Source: Paenibacillus macquariensis (GTDB lineage: Bacteria; Bacillota; Bacilli; Paenibacillales; Paenibacillaceae). Taken from it: a stretch of 64,000 nt of DNA. How positions within the stretch are numbered: position 1 is the first letter of the stretch; the number at the start of each line of letters is the position of its first letter. The stretch spans positions 124,001-188,000 of the forward strand of contig NZ_FTNK01000007.1 of assembly GCF_900156375.1 (NCBI RefSeq). Reading direction: 5' to 3'. Made by a program: the position numbers and the translations under genes. The notes under the pieces were generated by a model that ran no database searches, had not been told where the DNA came from, and saw nothing but the letters and a program-made list of their open reading frames with translations. This document shows, one piece after another, positions 33,267 through 43,111 of this stretch.

Positions 33267-36200
33267 TTAGTTCAAGCCTTCCAAAAGTGTTTTCACTTGA
33301 GGGTTAAGGTTCAATGCGTTCAGAATGATCGTAAGCGCCTCTGCGCGTGTGGATTTGCCCTTCGGATCAAATAAGCCATTGCCATTGCCATTGCCGCTGA
33401 TGATACCCGCTTTTGCCGCATCCTTGATTTGATTTGTTGCATAAGAGCTTGCGCTTGCTATATCAGCAAAGTTACCTTTGGATCCATCTTTGTGCACTTT
33501 ACTTAAGTCCACAATACGGGATAGAATAATAACCATTTCTTCACGACTAATCGTATTGTTCGGCTTGAACGTCCCGTTATCATATCCGGTAATCACTCCT
33601 ACGCTAGCAAGTTTCTCTATGGCGTCTTTAGCCCAATGGCTGTTAATATCGTTCAGAACTACCGACTGATTGCCGCCTCCGTTGATATCGAATACACGAG
33701 AAATGATCGCTGCAAATTCGGCACGTGTAATGTTGCCGTTTGGATGGAACGTTCCATCCTCATATCCTTCGATAAAGTGTAGTTTCACGAACATATCGAT
33801 GGTCTTTTCGCCCCAATGTCCTTTAATGTCAGCTATTTCAACCTTTACATCAGATTTATTAGCTTCCGCTACATGGGAAGAGATCGAATTAACAAGTTTA
33901 ATCTCATTGACAATATCGCTATTAAATACATTATCCGAAGGTTCTGGTGTTGGACTTGGTGTTGGATCTGGTGTTGGATCTGGTGTTGGATCTGGTTTTG
34001 GATCTGGTTTTGGATCTGGTTTTGGATCTGGTTTTGGATCTGGTTTTACAGAGGTACTGATTTGCAGCTTGTGTGAGACTCCCTCTACCTGTAACTCCTT
34101 ACCCTCTGCGTTGGCAATGATAACATTGCTTATAGAAACGGTCGTATCGTTTGCTTGGGTAGCAGATTTGGCCATAAAAGTGAATTTTAGCATATCTCCT
34201 TGGGCAGGCACACCTTGGTTTTCGCCTACACTGGCAGCTACAATCCGGATTTCTCCAGGCATCGTCTCTTTCTGATCGATGACCTTAAATCCGCCTTTCA
34301 GTGATGTAACCGAATCGAACTTCACATTCGCCGGGTCATAGTGAAGCGTCAAATCTTGCCCATACACTTGCTGGTATAAGCTTTGCGTAACGCCGGTCAG
34401 TCCCATCGTAAGATTGAAGGTTTGACCAGAGTTCACCTGCTGTAAACCTGTCAATGTAGTGGCAGGTGGTGCTAATGGATCGCTAATCATTACATTAATC
34501 TCTGCTGCCGATGCCCAACCGTTAAAACCCGCTGTTGCTTCGAGCTTGATATATGATGCATCTGCCGGATTAAAAGTTGCTACTTTCTCCGCCTTGTCCT
34601 TCGCCCAATCTCCACTTGCGACCTTGGTAAAGGTCAATCCATCCGTACTTACATAGATATTATAAGCGGTTATAATCCCATTATCAGCTGTCTGCCTCGG
34701 CAAATACGCTAACTTGTTAATGTTGTAGGTTCCTCCGAGGTTTAATGTGATCGATTGAGGGAGTTCACCCTTTTCATCCCACTTTGTATGCCAAAAGGTT
34801 TCTGAATTTCCGTCAATCGCATTGGATGCTGAATCATCTTCACCAGCTGTTTCCTCACTCGTCGCTGTTGCCGTCATTTGTGACTGAGGGATCTTATTAA
34901 CAGATACTTTAATGCTTGTTGTCAAAGGAACGTTATTTGGGTTTGTCACCCCAGTTGGCAAAGTTACAGTTCCATTGACAGTGAAGGTCTGTACAGTCGT
35001 TTCAGCTGGATCATAGTTTGAAGCACCTACATCCCATGTCACATCGGCATCCACCGTGCCTGTATCGGTAACCAAGGATACTGTCTTTGGCAATCCAAGG
35101 CCGTCCGCTGTCTTCGCCGATCCGATTGCCACCCCTGTTATGTCAGTAGGCGCAGTGATGCTGTCTAAATTAGCAACTTGAGGCGTAATCTCAATATCCT
35201 GCGACGAACGGTTATACATGGAATCCGCAGCGAATACTCGGAGTATATATGGAGTAGTCTGCGACAAACCTGAAATCTTGTAGACCCTGTGTTCATCGAA
35301 TGGCTTGTCTAACGGTAGCGATAGACTATTGAATGATTTGTCAACTTCCCCGGTAAGCTTGTTGATAAGCTGAACATTGTATTCCAACACACGTACATTG
35401 TCACTCGCTTGCTTAATTGTAAAAGTAAGTTCGTTGTTTTTGAAGGAATCGATCGTAATCGCCTCATCAAACTGCGGAGCGATGAGTTCTCTAATATCGC
35501 TCTTGCTATACGTAAAGGCATCTTTGCCTTCGCCAACGTAGACTACAGAAGGTATGCCTACAAATTCTTCTGTGCTTAAATTATAATGTTTGATGATGAC
35601 TTTTGTACCATAAACCTCTATGAAATTCGAGATGCGCGGTGTGGTATTATATTTGATATATGCACCTTCAATATATCCGCCGTACGGACCGCCATCAATA
35701 TAACTAGAATAATTCGTCGAACCAGCATCGAAATACGAAGCCGCACCTTGATAGAGAGAACGTTCGTCGGTCGGATCATAATGTGTATGACCTGACAGAT
35801 ATACCACCTGCGACAAATTATTGTCAGCAATATATTTACCTACATTATTACTTCCAGCGGTGCTCCATCCCGATCCCCAATTGGTACCGCTTATAGGGAA
35901 GTGAGAAGATACAAATATCGGTTTGGATGGATCGTAATCCGCTTCATTTTTAATTTGGTCAAGGAAACCTTTGGCTTTTCCAGACGTGTTGTTATTATCA
36001 TAATTTCCGTCAAAAACCACAAGATTATATCCGTTTACCTTGACCCGATAAGCATCGTTAAAGAAATTGTTATCGAACGATTTCGTAGATTCGTTCCACG
36101 CGCCTGCCGAACCGACAGGAATGAATTTTTCGGCGCCACCCATATCATGGTTGCCTCTTACCAAATAAAGTGAGATATCTTTAAATAAGCCTTCTTTTTC

Positions 36201-37379
36201 AAGTTTATTGTAGACGTTTGTCAGCTCATTCATCCACAGATATTCGATGGCATTGTTACCGCCGGTAACGTCGCCAGGAATCAACATTACATCGGCTTGA
36301 GAGAATATTTTCAGGCTTTTTCTGAAATCATCTTCCACGCGCGCGATTGCAGCAGGATTAGCACTGATTTCCGTATCGCTGTTCACAATCATATTTAAAT
36401 CGGCGGGCGTTTCTGTCTTATTACTATTTTGATAGATGAAGATGGCATTGGTTAGTTCACGTTCATAATAATTGATCGTTTCCTGTGTAAATAATTTTTC
36501 TTTTTGCGTTGTTGAAACCCTATTTGCGGTCGTAAACACTTTTTTCAAATAATCAAAATCAGTCTGGCTGAAGCCGTCACCAAGACCGCCTGCTATGATT
36601 GTATTTGCTTCTGATATTGTGTTGTTAAGTGCTTTCATATCTACTGTATTTACACCGTAACTATTATAATTTGCTTGAACTACATCACTGCTAAATGCGC
36701 CTTTCCAGATCATCAGATCATCGATATCGAATGAATTACCTCCGAGGTTTCCCAATCCGTCTACACCTATTTTTAATGGGTTCGATGTATCTAACGATCC
36801 GAGCTTCAGCGTAGTTTCAGCCATTTCGTAACCATCAATATAAAGCGACGCGAGCATTTTATCTCTGTCTACAACATATGTCACGTAACGCCAATCGGAA
36901 GCAACAAACGTATTGCGCCCCAAGGAAATGTTCTTTTCTTTAGCGGTTGGGAATCCTAAATTCATGTTGACCGAATTAGTTGATGTGTAAATCGCCCACC
37001 CTGCGTTAGAGCCGTTACTAAAATCCTTGTTTGATAATATGACCTGATTTTTGTTCGTGTCGCCCTTATACCAGAAGGATACGGTAAAACTGTCATTACC
37101 AACATTCAAGCTATGCGCCGTACTGACATAATTGCCGTTTCCGCTATCTAAGTGCAGAGCTTTGGTTTCTGGTAATACACCGTCTACATACCTATAGTTC
37201 CCATTTGCTATCAAATCTTCTTGGCTTGCATCGTCCTTCAAATTATTGTCGAATTTAATCGATGCAATAAGAGGAGGCATATTGTCGATTTCGACTACGT
37301 CAGTTTCTGATGCTTCGGTGACCGGAACCATACCGAATAACATCATTATTATGAGGGTAAAGGATGTAATTCTTTTCAA
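33267..37379 (-). CDS. SLH-anchored metallophosphoesterase with cohesin domain
   Basis: This 1370-residue protein begins at TTG 37379, eight bases after GGAGG, giving a clean signal peptide (MKRITSFTLIIMMLFGMVPV). Domains in order, approximate: LamG-like (45-245), calcineurin-type phosphoesterase (325-600; GDVTGG, RGNHDMGG, SSHFPISG, LSGHTHYD), fibronectin-like (640-740), Ig-like (745-830), F5/8-type carbohydrate-binding (835-970), cohesin (about 980-1120; FNLTMGLTGVTQSLYQQVYG, LHYDPANVKFDS), a Pro-Asp-Pro-Lys repeat linker, and three SLH domains (about 1190-1365; IKGHWGEKTIDMF, HWAKDAIEKLASVGVITGYD). It should sit on the secondary cell-wall polymer and hydrolyse a phosphoester outside the cell. 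The next gene codes for a dockerin protein. Confidence 0.92.
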   Translation of the reverse strand: MKRITSFTLIIMMLFGMVPVTEASETDVVEIDNMPPLIASIKFDNNLKDDASQEDLIANGNYRYVDGVLPETKALHLDSGNGNYVSTAHSLNVGNDSFTVSFWYKGDTNKNQVILSNKDFSNGSNAGWAIYTSTNSVNMNLGFPTAKEKNISLGRNTFVASDWRYVTYVVDRDKMLASLYIDGYEMAETTLKLGSLDTSNPLKIGVDGLGNLGGNSFDIDDLMIWKGAFSSDVVQANYNSYGVNTVDMKALNNTISEANTIIAGGLGDGFSQTDFDYLKKVFTTANRVSTTQKEKLFTQETINYYERELTNAIFIYQNSNKTETPADLNMIVNSDTEISANPAAIARVEDDFRKSLKIFSQADVMLIPGDVTGGNNAIEYLWMNELTNVYNKLEKEGLFKDISLYLVRGNHDMGGAEKFIPVGSAGAWNESTKSFDNNFFNDAYRVKVNGYNLVVFDGNYDNNNTSGKAKGFLDQIKNEADYDPSKPIFVSSHFPISGTNWGSGWSTAGSNNVGKYIADNNLSQVVYLSGHTHYDPTDERSLYQGAASYFDAGSTNYSSYIDGGPYGGYIEGAYIKYNTTPRISNFIEVYGTKVIIKHYNLSTEEFVGIPSVVYVGEGKDAFTYSKSDIRELIAPQFDEAITIDSFKNNELTFTIKQASDNVRVLEYNVQLINKLTGEVDKSFNSLSLPLDKPFDEHRVYKISGLSQTTPYILRVFAADSMYNRSSQDIEITPQVANLDSITAPTDITGVAIGSAKTADGLGLPKTVSLVTDTGTVDADVTWDVGASNYDPAETTVQTFTVNGTVTLPTGVTNPNNVPLTTSIKVSVNKIPQSQMTATATSEETAGEDDSASNAIDGNSETFWHTKWDEKGELPQSITLNLGGTYNINKLAYLPRQTADNGIITAYNIYVSTDGLTFTKVASGDWAKDKAEKVATFNPADASYIKLEATAGFNGWASAAEINVMISDPLAPPATTLTGLQQVNSGQTFNLTMGLTGVTQSLYQQVYGQDLTLHYDPANVKFDSVTSLKGGFKVIDQKETMPGEIRIVAASVGENQGVPAQGDMLKFTFMAKSATQANDTTVSISNVIIANAEGKELQVEGVSHKLQISTSVKPDPKPDPKPDPKPDPKPDPTPDPTPDPTPSPTPEPSDNVFNSDIVNEIKLVNSISSHVAEANKSDVKVEIADIKGHWGEKTIDMFVKLHFIEGYEDGTFHPNGNITRAEFAAIISRVFDINGGGNQSVVLNDINSHWAKDAIEKLASVGVITGYDNGTFKPNNTISREEMVIILSRIVDLSKVHKDGSKGNFADIASASSYATNQIKDAAKAGIISGNGNGNGLFDPKGKSTRAEALTIILNALNLNPQVKTLLEGLN
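33949..34045. repeat. 12-bp tandem repeat coding a PDPK/PDPT linker
   Basis: About eight 12-base units of the GGATCTGGTTTT / GGATCTGGTGTT type encode four-residue Pro-Asp-Pro-(Lys/Thr) repeats between the cohesin and the SLH domains. In-frame, so copy-number changes would alter linker length only. Confidence 0.85.
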
Positions 37380-37704
37380 TGCAGAAACCTCCATACTGTA
37401 AGTTTTTTAAGAGTCTGTTCAAATAGCTCGGAAAATTGAGTGAAAAACAAAAGCAACGTAACTAAAAATGGTATAGACCCATCCGGATGCGAGGATCGGT
37501 GCTCAGCGAAAAAAGGCTAACTATGCAATAAATAAAGGAGATTTCAATCCGTAAACACCACCTCCCAAAAATTCTCTCATCCCTCTGAAAAAAACTTGCA
37601 TATCGAAAGTGAATGACTCGTTTTTCACTTGATAAAATCTCTTATTTCATGTCTGTACAATAAACTTGCGATCAATAGGTTAATTACATGTGCAATCCGC
37701 TATA
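37380..37704. other. Intergenic region upstream of the cohesin gene
   Basis: About 325 bases with no convincing ORF. It holds the leader of the cohesin/SLH gene and the region downstream of the SMR gene. I see no recognisable riboswitch or clear terminator. Confidence 0.4.
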
Positions 37705-38028
37705 TCAATGAACCTTACTACTTAATTTCAAGCCGATAACACCTACAACGATGAGTACCGTCCATGCTAGTTGGTTAATATTGAATGATTCCTTGAAAAG
37801 CACAAATCCCACCAGTGTCATTAGAACAATACCGACACCTGACCAAATCGCGTAAGCAACTCCAACTTCAATGTAGGTTAGAGCAAAGTTAAGCAGGGTA
37901 AAGCTTGCGCCATATAAAACAAACATCAAAATAGACGGCCACAATCGGGTAAATCCTTCGGATAGCTTCATTGACGTCGTTCCCGATAATTCAAAAAGGA
38001 TGGCAAGTATTAAAAGCAACCATCCCAT
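37705..38028 (-). CDS. SMR-family small multidrug-resistance transporter
   Basis: The 107-residue protein has four membrane helices, standard for the family. The first has LLLILAILFELSGTTSMKLS with the membrane Glu that binds protons and substrate, and YAIWSGVGIVLMTLVGFVLF is the dimer helix motif. It is an EmrE/SugE-type exporter of cationic compounds acting as a dimer. The start is probably the ATG at 38028 after AAGGGTGA; a longer frame starts at 38046. It overlaps or nearly touches the HAD gene end (38036), so it belongs to that operon. Substrate unknown. Confidence 0.88.
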   Translation of the reverse strand: MGWLLLILAILFELSGTTSMKLSEGFTRLWPSILMFVLYGASFTLLNFALTYIEVGVAYAIWSGVGIVLMTLVGFVLFKESFNINQLAWTVLIVVGVIGLKLSSKVH

Positions 38029-38035
38029 ACCGCTA

Positions 38036-38830
38036 TCACCCTTCATCTGTGGATTCCTCCAAGTGAAGTTCAGCGTACGAAGAGACTAGTACATTCGCGT
38101 CTTTGAGCCAGCATTCGCTAGATTCTGAAGCATCATTAATCATTAACCCTATAGTGACTGCAGCTCCTGCGGAATTCCCCATCTGCATATCGCTGTTGGT
38201 GTCCCCAATCAAGGCCACTTGATTCGGTGCTAAGCCAAGCTCTAGGCAAGCCTTATTTAACATTTCTGGAAAAGGCTTTCCCTGTTTCACCAGATCGTTC
38301 CCAACAATAACTTTAAAAAACTGGCGAATGCCCAACCACTGCAAATGTTTTTCCGCTTCGGCTGTCTCATCAGCCGTTACAATGCCCATTGGTATCCCTT
38401 GATCATGGCATTGCTTCAGAAAGTCTATAACTCCCGGCAGCGGATAAGTCGGACGAACCTGTTCCATTTCTTCATCTGCCAGACGCTTACTGTCCCTTGC
38501 AAACCGCATGGATTCACTCCAAGGGATTCCTAGACGGTAGCCTTGCCATGCTAATATAGCGAGCAAATCACCAATCGATCCCATGGCCAATGGACCGTTT
38601 CTACTATAATCAGACATATGCCCGGCGGCGTCATGAACCGTTCCCCACAAATCCGAGATGGGATCAATGACCCCATCCGTTGCAACAGCCAATACTTTAC
38701 TTGAATAATTCCGGTACAACGACTCGCTCCAATATCCCCAAAGACTTATAAAGTCAAGCAGTGTGCCATCCTTATCAAATAATATCCCCTTCACAGAATA
38801 GCTTCTCTTGTTAATCATCAATTTCGGCAT
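38036..38830 (-). CDS. HAD-superfamily hydrolase
   Basis: The family motifs are present: I, GILFDKDGTLLDF near residue 15 with the nucleophilic Asp; II, IVTADE near 150; III, Lys of GKPFPEM near 185; IV, LIGDTNSDMQMG near 210. A helical cap lies between I and II. The 264-residue length and phosphoglycolate-phosphatase-like motifs indicate a small-molecule phosphatase; motif I differs from true phosphonoacetaldehyde hydrolase. Linked to a phosphonate-type transporter, it may act on a product of that pathway. It starts 34 bases after the permease stop. Confidence 0.85.
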   Translation of the reverse strand: MPKLMINKRSYSVKGILFDKDGTLLDFISLWGYWSESLYRNYSSKVLAVATDGVIDPISDLWGTVHDAAGHMSDYSRNGPLAMGSIGDLLAILAWQGYRLGIPWSESMRFARDSKRLADEEMEQVRPTYPLPGVIDFLKQCHDQGIPMGIVTADETAEAEKHLQWLGIRQFFKVIVGNDLVKQGKPFPEMLNKACLELGLAPNQVALIGDTNSDMQMGNSAGAAVTIGLMINDASESSECWLKDANVLVSSYAELHLEESTDEG

Positions 38831-38863
38831 TCCAATCGCTCCTGAGGTCTCATATAATGAAAA

Positions 38864-40564
38864 CTAACTATCTTTCTTTACCAACAGCGCTTCCGTTTTA
38901 CGGCGCATTTTACCAGACAGCAACATAACAGCAGTTCGCATAATCAGATTAGCCAGTATGATTAGCAATGACATCGCTGCCGCCTGAGCTATATCGCCTG
39001 AGTCCTCCATATTAACAATCGCTACGGCAGCCGGTTTCAAGTCTGGCGCATACAAAAAGATGACCGCTGACACCGTAACCATGCTATTGATAAAATAATA
39101 CATAAAAATCTCCAAGATACATGGCAATGACATGGGTAACGTTACTCTGACAAGTGTCCTATACCAGGGTACATTCATCGTTTCTGATGCTGCCTCGAAC
39201 TCGCTATCCAGCTTTTTAAGTGCCGAGGTCACCGTTAAAAACGAAACCGAATAATAATGCACAATATTACATATAATCATGATCCATATGGTCCCGTATA
39301 GCCCATGCAAGGGTTGGTTCGGATTATTAAAGTAGAATACATAGATGAGGCCTAGCACCAATCCCGGCAACGCAAGCGGTAGCATGGACAGCATATATGC
39401 CGCATTGCGCAATAATGCATAACCTCGAGATTTTTCAATGAGATAGGCAAACATAAATGTCACAACACTGCCAATTAACGCAACGCCAACCGAAATGAGC
39501 AAACTGTTCACAAACGGTCCCGCCCCGTCAAGAAAACCATCGTAGTGGGAAAAAGAGAGCTGTAAGTTATATGGCCATACTTTCACTATAGATCCATAGA
39601 TAGCCACAAGAATAATGCTAAGAATGGCAGCAGATACCATCGAACAAAGAATGAATAACAGGACGTCACGCGTCTTGTTTGCTTCAATTCGATATGGCAT
39701 TGATTTTGCGCTAAGCATCCCACTCTGTTTCCGCTGTGCAATTCGGTCTATGGCAAATGAAAGCACGGCCGGGATTAACAACAACACACCAACAGCGGCC
39801 CCCATTTGCATATTCTGTTGACCAATCACTTGCTTGAACAAATCGGTCGCAAGAACGTTGTATTGTCCACCTACAACCTTGGGCGCCCCAAAGTCAGTAA
39901 ACGTCAGGACAAAACAAACGACAATCGTGCTAATGAGCGCAAATTTGGAGCCTGGTACAGTTACCGTCCAAAACGTACGCCATTTTGACGCACCAAGCGT
40001 CTCCGCCGCTTCATATAGCCGATAATCCGAACTTGCAAAAGCAACCGACAGGATAAGAAATGCTTGTGGGAACGTATATAAAATTTCGGATAGTATAATC
40101 CCGACCTGCCCATAAAGCTGAATTCGAAATTCAGGCAGCACACCGAAGAACCCTGTGGAAATAAGTCCTTGATTGCCGAATAAATAGATTAACGCAAGTC
40201 CGTGCAGCATTGAAGGAGCAAAAAGCGGAAGCAGTGCTACGGATCGGAAAAACCATTTCCCCCGAATCCCGCTTCTCTCAAGCGCATAGGCAAACCCGAA
40301 TCCAAGCGTCACAGCGACTACGGTCGTAATCAATGAAACCTTAATGGAATGCCATAATGAAGTTACAAGCGTCGGTGTGGAGAAATATTTAGCAAAATTG
40401 GCGAGTCCAATAAAGTTCCCATCTTGATTGCTTACGGCTTTAATCAAGAGTTCACCAAGCGGTAGCACGATCGTAAACAATAAGGTGAGCATCATTATTA
40501 AAATGAATCCGTTCTGACTCCATCCGTTAGCATTCGGTCGCATTCGTTTTAACCATGTTTCCAT
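38864..40564 (-). CDS. ABC permease, 2-aminoethylphosphonate/iron type
   Basis: A 566-residue fused permease with two copies of the binding-protein-dependent transport domain and about twelve membrane helices. The two EAA loops are YEAAETLGASKWRTFWTVTV P near 180 and EFEAASETMNVPWYRTLVRV near 455. Fused permeases of this kind serve Fe(III) or 2-aminoethylphosphonate importers; the partner binding protein here fits the phosphonate type better. Starts at ATG, 14 bases after the stop of the ATPase gene. Confidence 0.88.
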   Translation of the reverse strand: METWLKRMRPNANGWSQNGFILIMMLTLLFTIVLPLGELLIKAVSNQDGNFIGLANFAKYFSTPTLVTSLWHSIKVSLITTVVAVTLGFGFAYALERSGIRGKWFFRSVALLPLFAPSMLHGLALIYLFGNQGLISTGFFGVLPEFRIQLYGQVGIILSEILYTFPQAFLILSVAFASSDYRLYEAAETLGASKWRTFWTVTVPGSKFALISTIVVCFVLTFTDFGAPKVVGGQYNVLATDLFKQVIGQQNMQMGAAVGVLLLIPAVLSFAIDRIAQRKQSGMLSAKSMPYRIEANKTRDVLLFILCSMVSAAILSIILVAIYGSIVKVWPYNLQLSFSHYDGFLDGAGPFVNSLLISVGVALIGSVVTFMFAYLIEKSRGYALLRNAAYMLSMLPLALPGLVLGLIYVFYFNNPNQPLHGLYGTIWIMIICNIVHYYSVSFLTVTSALKKLDSEFEAASETMNVPWYRTLVRVTLPMSLPCILEIFMYYFINSMVTVSAVIFLYAPDLKPAAVAIVNMEDSGDIAQAAAMSLLIILANLIMRTAVMLLSGKMRRKTEALLVKKDS

Positions 40565-40577
40565 GCCATGATCCTCC

Positions 40578-41618
40578 TCACCCTACCGCAATATTGGTAT
40601 TAGATACCGTATCAAACCGGATAATATGTTCAGACAGCAATTTAAACGTTACCTTCTGATTGAGTTTGATATGCAAAGTCGCCATAGCTTGCGTTGGCAA
40701 ATCAACGGTAAGGAATTGCAGACGCGGAGCACCCTGATGATCTAATAACTCTAGAACCAAACGGTAATGAGTCCCTCGATATTCGATTTCCCGTACGATT
40801 CCCTGTCTGCCTTTAACTGGGCCTTCCCGAACCAATTGAACATGTTCTGGACGAATAGCCAAGACAGGATTTCCTTGTTTTTCGTCATCCGTTTCTATAA
40901 AGCTGACTGCTCCTATAAAATCGGTAACAAAGGGACTATTCGGACGTTCATATACTTCATTTGGGGTGCCGACTTGAATGATTCTCGATTGGTTCATCAC
41001 GACAATGCGATCAGCCATAGTTAAAGCTTCCTCTTGATCGTGCGTGACCATAATTGTCGTCATACCAAATTGTTTATGCAGACGGCAGATTTCACGACGC
41101 AACTTGACGCGTACCTTAGCGTCAAGAGCGGATAATGGCTCATCCAGCAACAAACAGTCCGGTGAAAATGCGAGCGCCCGCGCAAGTGCTACCCGCTGCT
41201 GTTGGCCTCCCGATAATTGAGCGGGTACTTTGTGGCGCTGATCATCCAATTCCACTAAGCTTAATAGCTCGTCCACACGATCTATGATTTGGGACTTGGT
41301 TAGGCGATTGCGAAGCCCGTACGCAATATTCTCGGAAACCGATAGATTAGGAAATAATGCATACGATTGAAACATCATGCCGAAATTTCGTTTACCGGCA
41401 GGTACAGAAGTGATATCTTTCCCGTCAATGGTCAAATGACCCCTATCCGCTTTTTCCAGACCCGCAAGGATGCGCAGCAACGTTGTTTTACCACATCCGC
41501 TCGGCCCCAACAAACAGATGAATTCATGTTGATAAATATCTAAATTTATTTCCTGCAGCGCAGTTTGCTTCCCAAAATGCTTGGAGAGGTTGCGCAGCGA
41601 TAAATATCCCTGCTTCAT
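40578..41618 (-). CDS. ABC transporter ATPase, PotA/FbpC type
   Basis: Walker A GPSGCGKTT near residue 36, Q-loop FQSYALFPNL, signature LSGGQQQRVALARAL, Walker B LLLDEPLSALD and the switch His in VTHDQEEAL are all present. A C-terminal TOBE domain (about 275-345) completes the 346-residue protein, as in FbpC, PotA and PhnT. It powers import by the fused permease. Gene order binding protein, ATPase, permease is one operon. Confidence 0.92.
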   Translation of the reverse strand: MKQGYLSLRNLSKHFGKQTALQEINLDIYQHEFICLLGPSGCGKTTLLRILAGLEKADRGHLTIDGKDITSVPAGKRNFGMMFQSYALFPNLSVSENIAYGLRNRLTKSQIIDRVDELLSLVELDDQRHKVPAQLSGGQQQRVALARALAFSPDCLLLDEPLSALDAKVRVKLRREICRLHKQFGMTTIMVTHDQEEALTMADRIVVMNQSRIIQVGTPNEVYERPNSPFVTDFIGAVSFIETDDEKQGNPVLAIRPEHVQLVREGPVKGRQGIVREIEYRGTHYRLVLELLDHQGAPRLQFLTVDLPTQAMATLHIKLNQKVTFKLLSEHIIRFDTVSNTNIAVG

Positions 41619-41708
41619 AACAAATGCCCCTTTTTGCCTGATTTATCCAAATGTATCCCCGGAAATGGGAAGGATGCCCAACATCGGCACCCCTTAGTAA
41701 TCCACTAT

Positions 41709-42803
41709 CTATTTTTTAGGTTCTGACTTGGCAGCGTATTTATTGGACCATTCTTCCAGCACAGATTCACGGTCTCTAGCAGCTTGGTACAAATCTAGCT
41801 TAGTTAATTGAGATACCGGATCTTTACTATAGCCGTCAGGAATTTTATTGCCTTCTTGTTTAATACTCAATATCGCGTAGTTTTTATTGTATTCCTTCAT
41901 CGGCTCAGCGCTTATCGCCCAATCCAGGAACAACTTCGCTTCCGACTTCACTTCTTTCTTGTTCACGAGTGCGTTGGCTTCCATATCCCAGCCCGATCCT
42001 TCTTTAGGGAAGATGACTTCAATTGGGGAACCTTTTTTCTTCTCTAGAATGCCGCTGTATCCATAAGAAATACCGATCGGAACTTCACCTGATGCTGCCA
42101 TTTTCGCCGGTTTGGATCCAGAATGGGTATATACCATCATGTTGTCATGCAGCTTGTTCATGAAAGACCACGCTTTATCCTTGCCGTACAGTTGGATAAG
42201 TGCATTAACGGTCAAATATCCCGTGCCTGAGGATGCCGGATCCGGCATAGCGATTAATCCTTTGTATTCCGGCTTAACTAGATCCTCGTAAGATTGGGGA
42301 ATGGCCAGGTGACGCTTTTCTAACTCAACCTTGTTCGCAATGATGGCTGTCTCCCAGATGTCAATTCCGACCCATTTTGGAACACTCGATTTATCTTTAA
42401 ATTCCGGGAGCACCTGATCGACACCTTTAGGCGCATAAGGCTCCAACATTTTTTGATCATCCATAACGAGTAAACTTGTTGCTGCCAATCCCCAGATGAC
42501 ATCTGCTTGAGGATTATCTTTCTCTGCAATTAACTTGGCTGTCATGATCCCTGTTGAATCACGAACAACGTTCACCTTGATATTCGGATATTGAGACTTG
42601 AAAGAGGTCAGATAGGTTTTAACTTGTTCTTCTTCTATTGCTGAATATACGGTTATTTCTCCTGATTCGCTTGCTGCAGTAGTTGCTGCCGGACTCGGTT
42701 GGCTACCGTTTTGAGCTGTGCTTACTGGCTTCGCTGTGCCGCAACCTGCCAATATACCAGTAATGAGTAACATAGACGCAAGTGATTTCCATTTTCTCTT
42801 CAT
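41709..42803 (-). CDS. Binding lipoprotein, 2-aminoethylphosphonate type
   Basis: A lipoprotein signal peptide with lipobox ILAGCG (Cys near 20) and an Ala/Ser/Pro-rich spacer lead to a periplasmic-binding-protein type 2 fold. Stretches such as PQADVIWGLAATSLLVMDDQ, PDPASSGTGYLTVNALIQLY and YTHSGSKPAKMAASGEVPIG match the family annotated as 2-aminoethylphosphonate-binding (PhnS) rather than iron-binding FutA, which would show paired Tyr. The start is the ATG at 42803, after AAAGGGGAT. No phnW/phnX genes are in the window, so the compound's fate is not shown. Confidence 0.85.
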   Translation of the reverse strand: MKRKWKSLASMLLITGILAGCGTAKPVSTAQNGSQPSPAATTAASESGEITVYSAIEEEQVKTYLTSFKSQYPNIKVNVVRDSTGIMTAKLIAEKDNPQADVIWGLAATSLLVMDDQKMLEPYAPKGVDQVLPEFKDKSSVPKWVGIDIWETAIIANKVELEKRHLAIPQSYEDLVKPEYKGLIAMPDPASSGTGYLTVNALIQLYGKDKAWSFMNKLHDNMMVYTHSGSKPAKMAASGEVPIGISYGYSGILEKKKGSPIEVIFPKEGSGWDMEANALVNKKEVKSEAKLFLDWAISAEPMKEYNKNYAILSIKQEGNKIPDGYSKDPVSQLTKLDLYQAARDRESVLEEWSNKYAAKSEPKK

Positions 42804-43111
42804 AGTTAATCCCCTTTTCACGATTTAGTAGATAATTGATGTTTCCAGAAATCAGGATAATTCCATAAACAATTCAAAAAATATTGAATTGTTATTAATT
42901 AAACCTCCAAATACTTAAAATTATCAATCCGTACAATTAATACTGTACATTATAACTTCCCACTTTGTGTCAAATGATTGTCAACCCAGTGTTAAAATTT
43001 CGCAAATGAAAAATTCAAATTCCATTTCTCACGAAACCGTTATTTTTGATATAATTAAAAAAAATCTATTGAATCTGTCATTTATGCAGAAATAAAGGAG
43101 TGAAAAGTCTA
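42804..43111. promoter_or_regulatory. Divergent promoter region
   Basis: About 300 bases between the transporter operon and the GbsR-type gene. AT-rich with several inverted words (for example AATTCAA...TTGAATT near 42872-42892), suitable as operator, and no ORF with a binding site. Confidence 0.35.

Noticed and set aside
33949..34045. Short regular repeats as a CRISPR array
   Set aside because: No spacers; the units are contiguous and code for a protein linker.
33670..34275. Open plus-strand frame of 201 codons opposite the SLH protein
   Set aside because: It is the shadow of the repetitive minus-strand coding region (Gly-Ser repeats arise from the PDPK codons) and has no ribosome binding site.
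37380..37704. A riboswitch in the leader of the cohesin/SLH gene
   Set aside because: The leader has no recognisable conserved core of c-di-GMP, purine, T-box or ykkC-type elements.
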